Origin: RGIG7450 sp045633565
GTDB lineage: Bacteria > Bacillota > Clostridia > RUG12999
Assembly: GCA_045633565.1 (NCBI GenBank)
Contig: JAZQYO010000002.1
Span: 1 to 46,607, forward strand
Length of the DNA: 46,607 nucleotides
Direction of reading: 5' to 3'
Below the pieces are notes generated by a model that saw only the letters and a list, made by a program, of their open reading frames with translations, had not been told where the DNA came from and did not search any database. The position numbers were made by a program, and so were the translations under genes. Below are positions 33,902 to 42,249 of this stretch, in pieces. Numbering within the stretch: position 1 is the stretch's first letter; each line of letters starts with the position of its first letter.

Positions 33902-34549
33902 ATGAACATTCCTCATAGACTTATCCAAATAGCAGGTCTGGTCAAAGGCAAAAGACTTGCTGACATAGGTACAGACCATGGATATCTTCCAATTTATCTT
34001 CTAGATAAAGGGGTCATTGACTATGCAGTTTGCTCGGATATAAAAAAAGGTCCGCTTGCAAATGCTGAAAAGAATATAAAAAAATTTGGATTTGAAAACA
34101 AAACCAGACTCTGCCTTGCAGACGGGCTTTGCGGCATTTTGCCAAACGAAGCAGATACGGCTGTTATAGCCGGAATGGGTGGCGAGATGATTGCACATAT
34201 TCTTGAAGCAGGCATACCGGCAGGGATTGAATATTTTGTTCTCCAGCCAATGAGAAATGTTGATATTTTAAGGAAAAGACTGCATACTCTCGGACTTAGA
34301 ATTTCAGATGAAAGACTTTGCTTTGACAAAGATAAATATTATATTATAATTTGTGCCGAAAAGGGGCAGGAAACTTCATGGTCTGATGAGCAGTATCTTG
34401 TTTCACCACTGCTGAAAAAAGACCCGTTATGGGTAGAATATTCTGCAAAAGAAAAGACTAAATTATTACGCAATCTCTCTGAACTTGAAAAAAGTGATGA
34501 TGAAGATAAAAAGACGGAAATAAAAAAATTAATAAAGTTATATGAATAA
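33902..34549 (+). CDS. trmK: tRNA (adenine-22-N1)-methyltransferase TrmK
   Basis: TrmK puts a methyl group on N1 of adenine-22 in the D-loop region of bacterial tRNAs with SAM. The Rossmann-fold motif I is L-A-D-I-G-T-D-H-G-Y-L-P, motif IV is A-V-I-A-G-M-G-G-E-M-I, and the following L-Q-P-M-R-N is the family signature. A C-terminal helical region contains K-K-x-L-x-E. ATG 33902 follows AAAGAGAGTG; GTG 33893 lies in that site. It has 215 residues, near the normal length, and ends in a terminator that it shares with nrdD. Confidence 0.93.
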   Translation: MNIPHRLIQIAGLVKGKRLADIGTDHGYLPIYLLDKGVIDYAVCSDIKKGPLANAEKNIKKFGFENKTRLCLADGLCGILPNEADTAVIAGMGGEMIAHILEAGIPAGIEYFVLQPMRNVDILRKRLHTLGLRISDERLCFDKDKYYIIICAEKGQETSWSDEQYLVSPLLKKDPLWVEYSAKEKTKLLRNLSELEKSDDEDKKTEIKKLIKLYE

Positions 34550-34583
34550 AAAAAGAGTGGATGTTTGCATCCACTCTTTTTGT
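34550..34583. terminator. Bidirectional Rho-independent terminator
   Basis: A 14-bp perfect stem, AAAAAGAGTGGATG (34550-34563) and its complement (34568-34581), with a TTTG loop. It serves the convergent trmK (+) and nrdD (-). Confidence 0.9.
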
Positions 34584-34589
34584 GATTTA

Positions 34590-36944
34590 TTATGCGTTAA
34601 CGTGTACGCTTTCAGCGTATTTTCTTACATTTGCAAGACCTGCATAAGCAGTATAATCAGGACCGTCTGTTACAACAAGAGTAGGTGCCTGAGCGATACC
34701 ATAAGCCTCGCAAAGGTCAGCGTGTTCTTCTGCATTTACAACTTCATAATCAATTTCTGCATTATCAAGGAAAGTTTTTGCTGCACGGCAGTTAGGGCAG
34801 GTTGTAGTTGTGAAAAGCATCACTTTCATGCCGGTTTCGGTAGCAGTTGCACGTTCTGCCGGGTCAAGCTTTGAATTTTCAATGTCATAAAGTTTACGTT
34901 CTTTATATTCCTGGGTTTTGCCGTCGTTCCAGTTCTGAACAGGACGATAGTAACCGGTAATTCTGCTGTAAACCTCAGCGTTTTCACCACATTCGGGACA
35001 TGTAAAGTGTTCGCCTGCGATGTAACCGTGGTTTTTACAAACTGAATATGTGGGTGACATTGAATAATAGGGAAGTTTATAGTTTTCAGCAATCTTGCGA
35101 ACAAGGTCAGCTGCTGCTTTCCATGTGGGAAGTTTTTCGCCCATATATGCATGGAATACAGTACCGGAAGTGTAAAGCGTCTGGAGCTCGTCCTGAATGT
35201 CAAGTGCTTCGAAGATGTCAGATGTAAATCCAACAGGCAGGTGAGAAGAGTTGGTGTAATAAGGTGTACCGCCTTTTTCGTTTGCAGTAATAATATCAGG
35301 ATAATGTTTGATATCGTGTTTTGCAAGACGATATGTTGTAGATTCTGCAGGAGTTGCTTCAAGGTTGTAAAGGTCGCCATACTGTTCCTGATAGTCGGAC
35401 AGTCTTTCTCTCATGTGGTTGAGAACCTCTTTTGAAAATTCCTGAGTTTCTTTATTTGTCATATCAGCCTTGAGCCATTTTGCATTCAGACCAACCTCGT
35501 TCATACCAATAAGACCGATTGTTGAGAAGTGGTTGTCAAATGTACCGAGATAACGTTTTGTATAAGGATAAAGTCCTTCGTTTAAAAGCTTTGTGATAAT
35601 TGTACGTTTAACTTTGAGTGAACGTGCGGAAATATCCATAAGTTTGTCAAGACGTTTATAAAAATCAGCCTTGTTTTCAGCAAGATAAGCAATTCTCGGC
35701 ATATTGATTGTTACAACACCAACACTACCTGTGCTTTCACCGCTGCCAAAGAAACCGCCCGATTTTTTGCGGAGTTCACGAAGGTCAAGTCTGAGTCTGC
35801 AGCACATACTTCTTACATCACTGGGCGCCATATCGCTGTTGATGTAGTTTGAGAAATAAGGGGTACCATATTTTGCTGTCATTTCAAACAGAAGTTTGTT
35901 GTTTTCTGTTTCAGACCAGTCAAAATCGCTTGTAATTGAATATGTGGGGATAGGATACTGGAATCCTCTGCCATTTGCATCGCCTTCAATCATAACTTCG
36001 ATGAAAGCTTTGTTAACCATATCCATTTCTTTTTTACAATCTTTGTATTTGAAATCCATTTCTTTGCCACCTACAATTGCAGGAAGCTCAGCAAGGTCAG
36101 CAGGAACAGTCCAGTCAAGAGTAATGTTTGAAAATGGCGCCTGAGTACCCCATCTGCTTGGTGTGTTAACACCGTAAATAAAGGATTCAATACACTTTTT
36201 AACTTCACGATAGGAGAGGTTGTCCACCTTTACAAAAGGCGCAAGATATGTATCAAATGATGAGAATGCCTGAGCGCCTGCCCATTCATTCTGCATGATG
36301 CCGAGGAAGTTTACCATCTGGTTACAGAGTGTTGCAAGGTGACTTGCGGGAGAAGATGTGATTTTACCTTCGATTCCGCCAAGTCCTTCCTGAATGAGCT
36401 GTTTGAGCGACCAGCCTGCACAGTAACCTGTGAGCATGGAAAGGTCGTGAATATGAATGTCTGCATTTTTATGAGCATTTGCAATTTCATCATCATAAAT
36501 TTCAGACAGCCAGTAGTTTGCAGTAATAGCACCTGAGTTTGAGAGAATAAGTCCGCCAACAGAATATGTAACTGTTGAGTTTTCTTTAACTCGCCAGTCA
36601 GTAACTTTAACATAACTGTCAACAATTTCTTTATAGTCAAGAATTGTTGATTTCATGTTACGCATTTTTTCGTGCAGGCGACGATAGAGGATGTATGCTT
36701 TTGCAACATCAGCATAGCCTGCCTGAACAAGCACAGATTCAACACTGTCCTGAATATCTTCAACCAAGATTACATCGTCTTTGATTTTGGGTTCAAAGTC
36801 AGCAGTAACCTTAAGTGAAAGAAAATCAATCACAGAAGGATGGTACTGTTTGTTCTGAGCTTCAAATGCCTGTGTTATAGCATCGCTGATTTTGCCGAGG
36901 TCAAAACTTGTGATTTTTCCGTCACGTTTTTTTACCTGATACAT
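34590..36944 (-). CDS. nrdD: Anaerobic ribonucleoside-triphosphate reductase with fused redoxin domain
   Basis: This is a class III (glycyl radical) ribonucleotide reductase that makes dNTPs without oxygen. Residues ~1-95 are an ATP-cone (Y-Q-V-K-K-R-D-G-K-I...Y-I-L-Y-R-R-L-H) for allosteric control. The zinc site is in C-K-N-H-G-Y...C-P-E-C-G and the glycyl-radical motif is S-R-I-T-G-Y-Y-R-P. The last ~80 residues (from ~705) are a glutaredoxin/NrdH-like domain: V-M-L-F-T-T-T-T-C-P-N-C-R, then Q-A-P-T-L-V-V. Normal NrdD ends soon after the radical loop. This suggests a redoxin-dependent NrdD, with the reductant built in. It has 784 residues, is activated by NrdG (encoded 1 kb upstream), and has its own NrdR-type operator. 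Confidence 0.95.
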   Translation of the reverse strand: MYQVKKRDGKITSFDLGKISDAITQAFEAQNKQYHPSVIDFLSLKVTADFEPKIKDDVILVEDIQDSVESVLVQAGYADVAKAYILYRRLHEKMRNMKSTILDYKEIVDSYVKVTDWRVKENSTVTYSVGGLILSNSGAITANYWLSEIYDDEIANAHKNADIHIHDLSMLTGYCAGWSLKQLIQEGLGGIEGKITSSPASHLATLCNQMVNFLGIMQNEWAGAQAFSSFDTYLAPFVKVDNLSYREVKKCIESFIYGVNTPSRWGTQAPFSNITLDWTVPADLAELPAIVGGKEMDFKYKDCKKEMDMVNKAFIEVMIEGDANGRGFQYPIPTYSITSDFDWSETENNKLLFEMTAKYGTPYFSNYINSDMAPSDVRSMCCRLRLDLRELRKKSGGFFGSGESTGSVGVVTINMPRIAYLAENKADFYKRLDKLMDISARSLKVKRTIITKLLNEGLYPYTKRYLGTFDNHFSTIGLIGMNEVGLNAKWLKADMTNKETQEFSKEVLNHMRERLSDYQEQYGDLYNLEATPAESTTYRLAKHDIKHYPDIITANEKGGTPYYTNSSHLPVGFTSDIFEALDIQDELQTLYTSGTVFHAYMGEKLPTWKAAADLVRKIAENYKLPYYSMSPTYSVCKNHGYIAGEHFTCPECGENAEVYSRITGYYRPVQNWNDGKTQEYKERKLYDIENSKLDPAERATATETGMKVMLFTTTTCPNCRAAKTFLDNAEIDYEVVNAEEHADLCEAYGIAQAPTLVVTDGPDYTAYAGLANVRKYAESVHVNA

Positions 36945-37003
36945 AGTTAATCCTCCAATTAATTCTTTATATGTTAAATGTTAGTTTTGCCATTGTAAGC
37001 ACA

Positions 37004-37032
37004 ATTATAGCATAACGTTTTACTGTTGTCAA
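37004..37032 (-). promoter_or_regulatory. Consensus promoter of nrdD
   Basis: On the minus strand TTGACA (37027-37032), 17 bases, TATAAT (37004-37009): a perfect sigma-70/SigA promoter 60 bp before the nrdD ATG. The NrdR-type box is 7 bp upstream of the -35. Confidence 0.9.
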
Positions 37033-37039
37033 CCCCTGA

Positions 37040-37087
37040 ACACAATATATTGTGTAAAAAATAAAAAATCGGCACAATATATGCCGA
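37040..37087 (-). promoter_or_regulatory. Pair of NrdR-type boxes upstream of nrdD
   Basis: A perfect 16-bp palindrome ACACAATATATTGTGT lies at 37040-37055, close to the known NrdR box consensus (ACAC-AT-rich-GTGT). A weaker copy starts at 37072 (CACAATATAT shared, 11 of 16 positions), 32 bp from the first. Pairs about three helical turns apart are the usual NrdR arrangement. NrdR itself is not in the window. Confidence 0.75.
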
Positions 37088-37088
37088 T
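37054..37088 (-). terminator. Terminator of the nrdG-DMT transporter transcript
   Basis: ATCGGCA (37068-37074) and TGCCGAT (37082-37088) form a 7-bp stem. On the minus strand it is followed by a T-rich tract (37067-37055). It overlaps the second NrdR-type box. Confidence 0.65.
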
Positions 37089-37103
37089 ATATAGATTATT
37101 AAG

Positions 37104-37967
37104 TTATTGTAAAACTATGATGGATACAATGATTATAGCAATTCCTGCGCCAATAGATGCGGTGAAAGGGTCGCTTAAAATGAATATGCTGAACAGAGTT
37201 GCAACAAGTGGTTCAACTGACGACAAAACAACCGCCACGGAAGGCTCAAGCCTTTTTAAACTTATTGAATAAAGAAGGTAGGCGATAACTGATGTGCAAA
37301 GTCCTGTGAGTGGGTAAAGCAAAAGAAGCTCTGTGTTCTCCAAAATAAGATTTCCTACCAATTTAAAGTTAAGCATTAATAAGGATGCAACTGCTGAAAA
37401 TATAAATGAATATAGTGTGAGCGTCAGTGGTGAATACTTTTTCAGTATAAATTTACCGAAAATACTATATGAAGCGTATGTAATACCTGAAAGCAATCCG
37501 AAAAACAGTGCGGACAATGAAATTTTACTGTCCTGACTTAGAGCCCCCGACACTAAAAAACACCCTACAACAGCAAGCAATACAGCTATAATTTTTTTAA
37601 GGGTGATTTTTTCTTTAAAAAGTATAACCGAGAAAATCAAAACAAAAATCGGTGCCGTATACATAAGAACACAGGCTACGGATACTGAAGTGAGCGATAT
37701 AGTTTTAAAGTAAAATACCGACGTTAAAAATATGCTTATGATACCGGCAGCAATAAAAAATGGCAAATCAATTAATTTTATTTTAAAAAGATGTCTGTCC
37801 TTGAAAAATAAAAATATTGACATAAAAATTGCCGAAGTAATAAGTCTTACACAGGTAATCTGGACACTGTCCATGCCATAGCGGGAAAGTATTCTGACGA
37901 AAATACCGGTGGTTGCCCAGAAAACACCGGCGAAAATTGCTGAAATTATTGATAGATTCTTTTTCAT
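37104..37967 (-). CDS. EamA/DMT-family transporter
   Basis: The 287-residue integral membrane protein has ten predicted hydrophobic helices in two EamA repeats, each starting with a polar G-F-W/G-x-T-Y-x-x-Y-x-x-x-G-K type segment (A-G-V-F-W-A-T-T-G-I-F; L-L-S-G-I-T-Y-A-S-Y-S-I-F-G-K). The second half ends with E-P-L-V-A-T and I-G-A-G-I-A-I-I-I-V-S. These transport metabolites such as amino acids, nucleotides or sugar phosphates; the substrate cannot be named. Its ATG overlaps the nrdG stop by one base, so it is translated with the NrdD activase, with no evident functional link. Confidence 0.9.
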   Translation of the reverse strand: MKKNLSIISAIFAGVFWATTGIFVRILSRYGMDSVQITCVRLITSAIFMSIFLFFKDRHLFKIKLIDLPFFIAAGIISIFLTSVFYFKTISLTSVSVACVLMYTAPIFVLIFSVILFKEKITLKKIIAVLLAVVGCFLVSGALSQDSKISLSALFFGLLSGITYASYSIFGKFILKKYSPLTLTLYSFIFSAVASLLMLNFKLVGNLILENTELLLLYPLTGLCTSVIAYLLYSISLKRLEPSVAVVLSSVEPLVATLFSIFILSDPFTASIGAGIAIIIVSIIVLQ

Positions 37968-38662
37968 TATTCAATACCTCTGACCAAAACGTTTTTTACA
38001 TAGGGACGGACAATGTCGGAAAAATGTTCAAGCTCTTTTTTTTCATAAGCTAAAAAACCGCTTCCAATCATGTTATCTGATGCAACAAAGCCTTGCAAAT
38101 AATAGTTTTCCGCACCCTCAATCAGCTTTGCAATTTCTATAAATGACATTTCATCATGAAACTCTTTGACAACTGTTGTGCGGAATTCAAATGTAACTTT
38201 TCCGGACAGAAGAAAATCAATACTTTCATTTATTCTTGAAAAATCAAAAGATTTGACTCCGCACGTATATGCATATTTTTCTTCACTGTTTTTTATATCC
38301 ATTGCAACATAATCAACAACATCCGAAGAAATAATTTCTTTAAGCTTATCGGGGAAATATCCGTTTGTGTCGAGTTTAACAGAGTATCCAAGAGATTTAA
38401 TTTTCTTAAGAAAATCTAAAGCATCATTTTGAAGCAGAGGTTCACCGCCGGTAAGACAAACGCCGTCTAGTAGACCTTTACGCTTTTCAAGAAATGAAAA
38501 AATTTCCCCTTCCGATAAAGGAGAATCCATTTGCTCAGGAATGACAAGAGATGCGTTGTGACAGAAAGGACAACGGAAATTACAGCCACCTGTAAAAAGA
38601 GTGCACGCAACTTTACCCGGATAGTCAAGCAGGGTAAGTTTTTGAATACCGTGTATGTCCAT
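37967..38662 (-). CDS. nrdG: Anaerobic ribonucleotide reductase activating protein
   Basis: This radical-SAM enzyme installs the glycyl radical on NrdD. The cluster motif is C27-N-F-R-C31-P-F-C34, near the N-terminus after the usual L-D-Y-P-G-K. The SAM-binding glycine patch is L-T-G-G-E-P-L-L, followed by L-D-T-N-G-Y and D-I-K. The frame extends upstream to 38758, but ATG 38662 after AAAGGA starts at the family N-terminus (M-D-I-H-G-I-Q-K-L). The product has 231 residues. It is of the NrdG2 subtype, with a pyruvate-formate-lyase-activase-like length. It is 1 kb from nrdD in the same direction, with a consensus promoter of its own. Confidence 0.93.
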   Translation of the reverse strand: MDIHGIQKLTLLDYPGKVACTLFTGGCNFRCPFCHNASLVIPEQMDSPLSEGEIFSFLEKRKGLLDGVCLTGGEPLLQNDALDFLKKIKSLGYSVKLDTNGYFPDKLKEIISSDVVDYVAMDIKNSEEKYAYTCGVKSFDFSRINESIDFLLSGKVTFEFRTTVVKEFHDEMSFIEIAKLIEGAENYYLQGFVASDNMIGSGFLAYEKKELEHFSDIVRPYVKNVLVRGIE

Positions 38663-38698
38663 AAATAAGCATCCTTTCATTATAAAATCGTCAGTAAA

Positions 38699-38745
38699 AT
38701 TATAGCTTATATAAAAAACAATGTCAAGTTGTTCTGTATAAGAAC
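38699..38745 (-). promoter_or_regulatory. Consensus promoter of nrdG with upstream dyad
   Basis: On the minus strand TTGACA (38722-38727), 17 bases, TATAAT (38699-38704). Three bases upstream of the -35 is the dyad GTTCT-5-AGAAC (38731-38745), a possible operator. It does not resemble the NrdR box. Confidence 0.75.
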
Positions 38746-38796
38746 TGGTATTTTGCACAACTTATTTTTATCATAATTTGAAAGGTTTTGATTTGA

Positions 38797-40416
38797 TTGT
38801 TGATGACAATGCTTATGATAGCTCAATTTATTTTTACGATTATAATGGGAATATATTTTTCAAAGGCGTTAAAGGAAAAATCAGGAGAAACGGCAAAGTT
38901 TAAAAGAGGAGAGGACAGAGAGCTGACAAAGCTTAAAAAATTATGGGACATAAAGCTTTCGCTTCCTTTGGCAGAAAAAACAAGACCTAAAAGTCTTAAA
39001 GAAGTTGTTGGACAGGAAAAGGGCATTCGTGCATTAAGAGCAGCTCTTTGTGGTCCAAATCCTCAACATGTTATAATTTACGGCTCTCCCGGAGTTGGTA
39101 AAACAGCAGCGGCAAGACTTATTTTAGAAGAAGCTAAAAAGAAAAACTGCTCACCCTTTTCTAAAGATGCTAAATTTATTGAAACGGATGCTACTGTCAT
39201 GAGATTTGACGAAAGGAATATAGCAGACCCGCTTATTGGTTCGGTACACGACCCGATTTATCAGGGGGCAGGGTCTTACGGACCGGCAGGTATACCAAAA
39301 CCTCGTCCGGGTGCGGTAACAAAAGCACATGGAGGGATTTTGTTTATTGACGAAATAGGAGAACTTCACCCTGCGCATATTAATAAGCTTCTTAAAGTTT
39401 TGGAGGACAGAAAGGTTTATCTTGAAAGTGCATATTATTCTCCCGACGATGATAACCTGCCTCTTTATATACACGAAATTTTTAAAAACGGACTCCCTGC
39501 AGACTTCAGGCTTATTGGAGCAACAACCCGTTCTCCTGAGGACATTCCACCTGCAATTCGCTCACGCTGTGTTGAGATTTTTTTTGATGATTTAAATGAA
39601 GATGAAATTAATAAAATTGCGTATAATGCGATTGAAAGAAGTGAATTTAAAGCCGAAGAAAGAGTATGTTCACTTGTGGCTGAGTATGCTTTGAATGGTA
39701 GAGATGCAGTGAATATGATTCAAACGGCAGTAAGTCTTTGTATGGTTGAAAAAAGGAATGAAGTGACTGTCCAGGACATTGAATGGGTAATTGAAACGGG
39801 CAAGTATTCAAAAAGAATTGACAAAAAAATAGATGGTGAAAAAAGATGTGGCTGCATCAGTGGACTTGCGGTAGCCGGTGGCAAAGGAATTGTTATTGAT
39901 GTTGAGGCAGTAATATCTGATGGTAAAGGTATATTTTTAAGTGGAATTACTGAAGGAGAAAGTGTTGAGATAAAAGGAAGAAAGCTTGAAAAGACTTCAA
40001 GTGCAAAAGCATCGGTTGCAAATGCTCTTGTAGTTTTAAAAAAATATTTTGGAATAGATTTAAGTGACAAAAGAGTAAATATCAATATTCCCGGAGGGAC
40101 TTTCGTTGACGGACCGTCAGCCGGTACGGCGATATTTACGGCACTATATTCAGCAGCAACAGAAAAAAAAGTAAGCTCCCGAATTGCAATGACAGGTGAA
40201 ATATCAATTTCGGGAAAAATAAAACCCGTTGGTGGAGTTGCTGAAAAAATAAGTGGTGCAATAGCTGCGGGGGCAGAAAAGGTTATTATTCCATCCGAAA
40301 ACAGGCAGGAAAACTTTGAGAAACTGCCCATAAGTATTTCGTGCGTTTCTTCGGCAAATGAAATTGTAAGCATGCTTTTTGATGTAGAGAAAAAAATACA
40401 GAATGTTGCCGTATAA
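38797..40416 (+). CDS. lonB: Lon-B type ATP-dependent protease
   Basis: The 539-residue protein has an N-terminal membrane helix (about 5-20), an AAA+ domain and a Lon-type serine protease domain. Walker A is G96-S-P-G-V-G-K-T103, Walker B is I-L-F-I-D-E-I-G-E-L, and a sensor region is R-L-I-G-A-T-T-R-S-P. The catalytic Ser lies in D-G-P-S-A-G-T and the Lys in G-V-A-E-K-I-S-G-A. This is the arrangement of B. subtilis LonB (552 residues), which is made in the forespore, so a sporulation role is likely. Starts are TTG 38797 (11 bases from AAAGG) or ATG 38803; I cannot choose firmly. It has no obvious promoter of its own besides the divergent nrdG region. Confidence 0.88.
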   Translation: MLMTMLMIAQFIFTIIMGIYFSKALKEKSGETAKFKRGEDRELTKLKKLWDIKLSLPLAEKTRPKSLKEVVGQEKGIRALRAALCGPNPQHVIIYGSPGVGKTAAARLILEEAKKKNCSPFSKDAKFIETDATVMRFDERNIADPLIGSVHDPIYQGAGSYGPAGIPKPRPGAVTKAHGGILFIDEIGELHPAHINKLLKVLEDRKVYLESAYYSPDDDNLPLYIHEIFKNGLPADFRLIGATTRSPEDIPPAIRSRCVEIFFDDLNEDEINKIAYNAIERSEFKAEERVCSLVAEYALNGRDAVNMIQTAVSLCMVEKRNEVTVQDIEWVIETGKYSKRIDKKIDGEKRCGCISGLAVAGGKGIVIDVEAVISDGKGIFLSGITEGESVEIKGRKLEKTSSAKASVANALVVLKKYFGIDLSDKRVNINIPGGTFVDGPSAGTAIFTALYSAATEKKVSSRIAMTGEISISGKIKPVGGVAEKISGAIAAGAEKVIIPSENRQENFEKLPISISCVSSANEIVSMLFDVEKKIQNVAV

Positions 40417-40419
40417 TTC

Positions 40420-40448
40420 TTGACACAAAATATTTAATATGATAAAAT
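40420..40448 (+). promoter_or_regulatory. Promoter of the MFS transporter gene
   Basis: TTGACA (40420-40425), a 17-base spacer and TAAAAT (40443-40448), 36 bp before the ATG. It begins just after the protease stop. Confidence 0.7.
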
Positions 40449-40483
40449 ACCTTTTGTGAATTTTTTGGAAAGGTATTTTTAAA

Positions 40484-41650
40484 ATGAAAGAAAATTTACA
40501 GAAAACGGCAGCTTTTTTTTCTAATGGTCTGGTTTACGGACTTAATGGTATATATTTAATAATTCCACTTTTTCTGTCCAAATATTTTAACAGTGTACAG
40601 TCGGGCTACCTTCTTGCAATACAGCCGTTACTTTTATGTATTGCACCGCTGTTCTGGGGTGGAATAACAGATAAAGCAAAAAATCAGAATGTAGTGATGA
40701 TTTTTTTACTTTTGATATCTTCTCTTTCAATATTATCGCTCAGATTAAGCTCTAATTTTATATTTGTGGGAGTGGCTCTCACGTTATTTGCATTTTTTCA
40801 GGCGCCCTATGGTTCACTGATAGATGTATTAACAATTAAAACTGCGGAAAAGTTCCGTACAAACTATGGTATTTACAGAATTACAGGTTCTGTGGGTTAT
40901 GCAGTTTTTGCATATCTTATAACATTACTTTCAGACACAGATGATTTTGTTTATATATATTTGGTTGTTGCGTTGCTTGGGGCTTTGTCTGTAGCGGCAA
41001 TGAACAAAGTTGAAACAAAAATTAAAAAAGTTAAAAAAAGTAGCGGAGATGCAAAAAAACTTTTGAATAATAAAGAACTGTGGCTTCTTGTGGGTATACT
41101 TGCGGCGGGATTTTTTACATGGGGATATTACACCAGCTTTTTCCCGACATACATCACCGAAACACTTGGTCTTAAAAAGAGCGTTTGGGGAATTGTTGCA
41201 TTTTTAACTGCATTCAGCGAATTACCGTTTTTTATTTACTATGGTAAAATATTTGAAAAAATCAGCATGCGCACAATTGTTTCTTTTTCATGCTTTGTTA
41301 TGGTTCTGAGGTGGTTGGCTTTTGCTACCGTGAAAAATGCTGCAGTTTTAATAGGGATAAGCTTTATAACAGGGATGTTTATTACAGTACTAACTTATTG
41401 TGTAACGTTTTACATTGTTTCTGTGATTTCTCATGGACTTATTAACCGTGCACAAAGCCTGATGTATGCAGTAGGCACAGGAATTCCAAAGGTTCTTGCC
41501 GGTTGCATCGGAGGATATATGACTGAATATTTATCTGAGCCTGTGTCCTTTATAATTTGTGCAGCAATTTCACTTTTAGCAATGATTGTTGCACTTGTTT
41601 GTAAAAAAACAATGGATAGTATAGATGAAAAAATCAGAAGATACAGATAA
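40484..41650 (+). CDS. Major facilitator superfamily transporter
   Basis: The 388-residue integral membrane protein has about 12 transmembrane segments in two halves, with a basic loop in the middle (K-I-K-K-V-K-K-S-S). The motif G-G-I-T-D-K in the first cytoplasmic loop is an MFS motif A variant. The sequence suggests the MFS_1-like/nucleoside-proton-symporter branch (N-F-G-I-Y-R-I-T-G-S-V-G-Y-A type region), so a sugar or nucleoside substrate is possible. ATG 40484 follows an AAAGG site that can be masked by a stem in longer transcripts. It is followed by a terminator shared with the lipoprotein gene. Neighbours give no clue to its substrate. Confidence 0.85.
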   Translation: MKENLQKTAAFFSNGLVYGLNGIYLIIPLFLSKYFNSVQSGYLLAIQPLLLCIAPLFWGGITDKAKNQNVVMIFLLLISSLSILSLRLSSNFIFVGVALTLFAFFQAPYGSLIDVLTIKTAEKFRTNYGIYRITGSVGYAVFAYLITLLSDTDDFVYIYLVVALLGALSVAAMNKVETKIKKVKKSSGDAKKLLNNKELWLLVGILAAGFFTWGYYTSFFPTYITETLGLKKSVWGIVAFLTAFSELPFFIYYGKIFEKISMRTIVSFSCFVMVLRWLAFATVKNAAVLIGISFITGMFITVLTYCVTFYIVSVISHGLINRAQSLMYAVGTGIPKVLAGCIGGYMTEYLSEPVSFIICAAISLLAMIVALVCKKTMDSIDEKIRRYR

Positions 41651-41680
41651 AAAAACACGCCAACGGCGTGTTTTTTTATT
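41649..41680. terminator. Bidirectional Rho-independent terminator
   Basis: The stem A-run-CACGCC (41649-41661) and GGCGTG-T-run (41665-41677) has an AAC loop. It ends the MFS gene (+) and the lipoprotein gene (-), overlapping the stop of the latter. Confidence 0.88.
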
Positions 41681-42143
41681 CGTTTGTATTGTCCTGATCA
41701 TGCTCGTGGGATAAGGTTTCAAGCCCACGGGTTTCTTTTTTTTCAATAGTGCAGTTTTTGAGTATCAGTGAATAACCATCGTTTGTTTCATAATAGCTGA
41801 TGGTTCCCGAGACCTTTATCCAGTCGTTTTCTGAAAGAGAGTCGGTGTTTCCCTCAAATTCAAGTCCGCATATAACACCTTCGGGATAACAGCAATCGGG
41901 ACCATTGCGGTAAACATAAGATTTATCATTTTCTTTTTTGAACATTCCTTCAATATTAATGTTGTTTTCAAGATAATCTACAGGATTGTTTAATATGTCT
42001 GTTATTAGTTGCAGATAATATTCTTCGGTGACATTAAAAGTTCTTTTATAATCGGCAGGATTATGTGCAGGAACATCAGATTTTGAGCATCCACAAGAAA
42101 GAATCAGTATAACTGTAAAGAAAAATAAAAATAATTTTCTCAT
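41676..42143 (-). CDS. Putative lipoprotein with OB-fold-like domain
   Basis: The 155-residue protein has a signal ending I-L-S-C-G-C-S, so Cys17 or Cys19 would be lipidated and the protein anchored outside the membrane. The body has N-P-V-D-Y-L-E-N-N-I-N-I-E-G-M-F-K-K, then G-P-D-C-C-Y-P-E-G-V-I-C-G-L-E-F, then W-I-K-V-S-G-T-I. This pattern (a turn, a CC pair followed by G-L-E-F, and a final V-x-G strand) resembles small OB-fold lipoproteins found in Firmicutes, related to the DUF1980/YcgQ C-terminal domain. The Cys pair could bind metal. The acidic/His C-terminus (H-E-H-D-Q-D) is variable. Function unknown. Confidence 0.7.
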   Translation of the reverse strand: MRKLFLFFFTVILILSCGCSKSDVPAHNPADYKRTFNVTEEYYLQLITDILNNPVDYLENNINIEGMFKKENDKSYVYRNGPDCCYPEGVICGLEFEGNTDSLSENDWIKVSGTISYYETNDGYSLILKNCTIEKKETRGLETLSHEHDQDNTNE

Positions 42144-42210
42144 ATTTTAAACTCCTATTTATGTTAACATTTTTATTATCTTAACATTAAGGTAAATAAA
42201 AGTCAAGTTT

Positions 42211-42219
42211 TGGTATAAT
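42211..42219 (+). promoter_or_regulatory. Extended -10 promoter of the MecA-like gene
   Basis: TGG-TATAAT is an extended -10 element, 31 bp before the ATG. The -35 region is weak (GGTAAA at the expected spacing). Confidence 0.55.
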
Positions 42220-42249
42220 ATAATAGTATAGGAGATTTTGGAGGTAATG

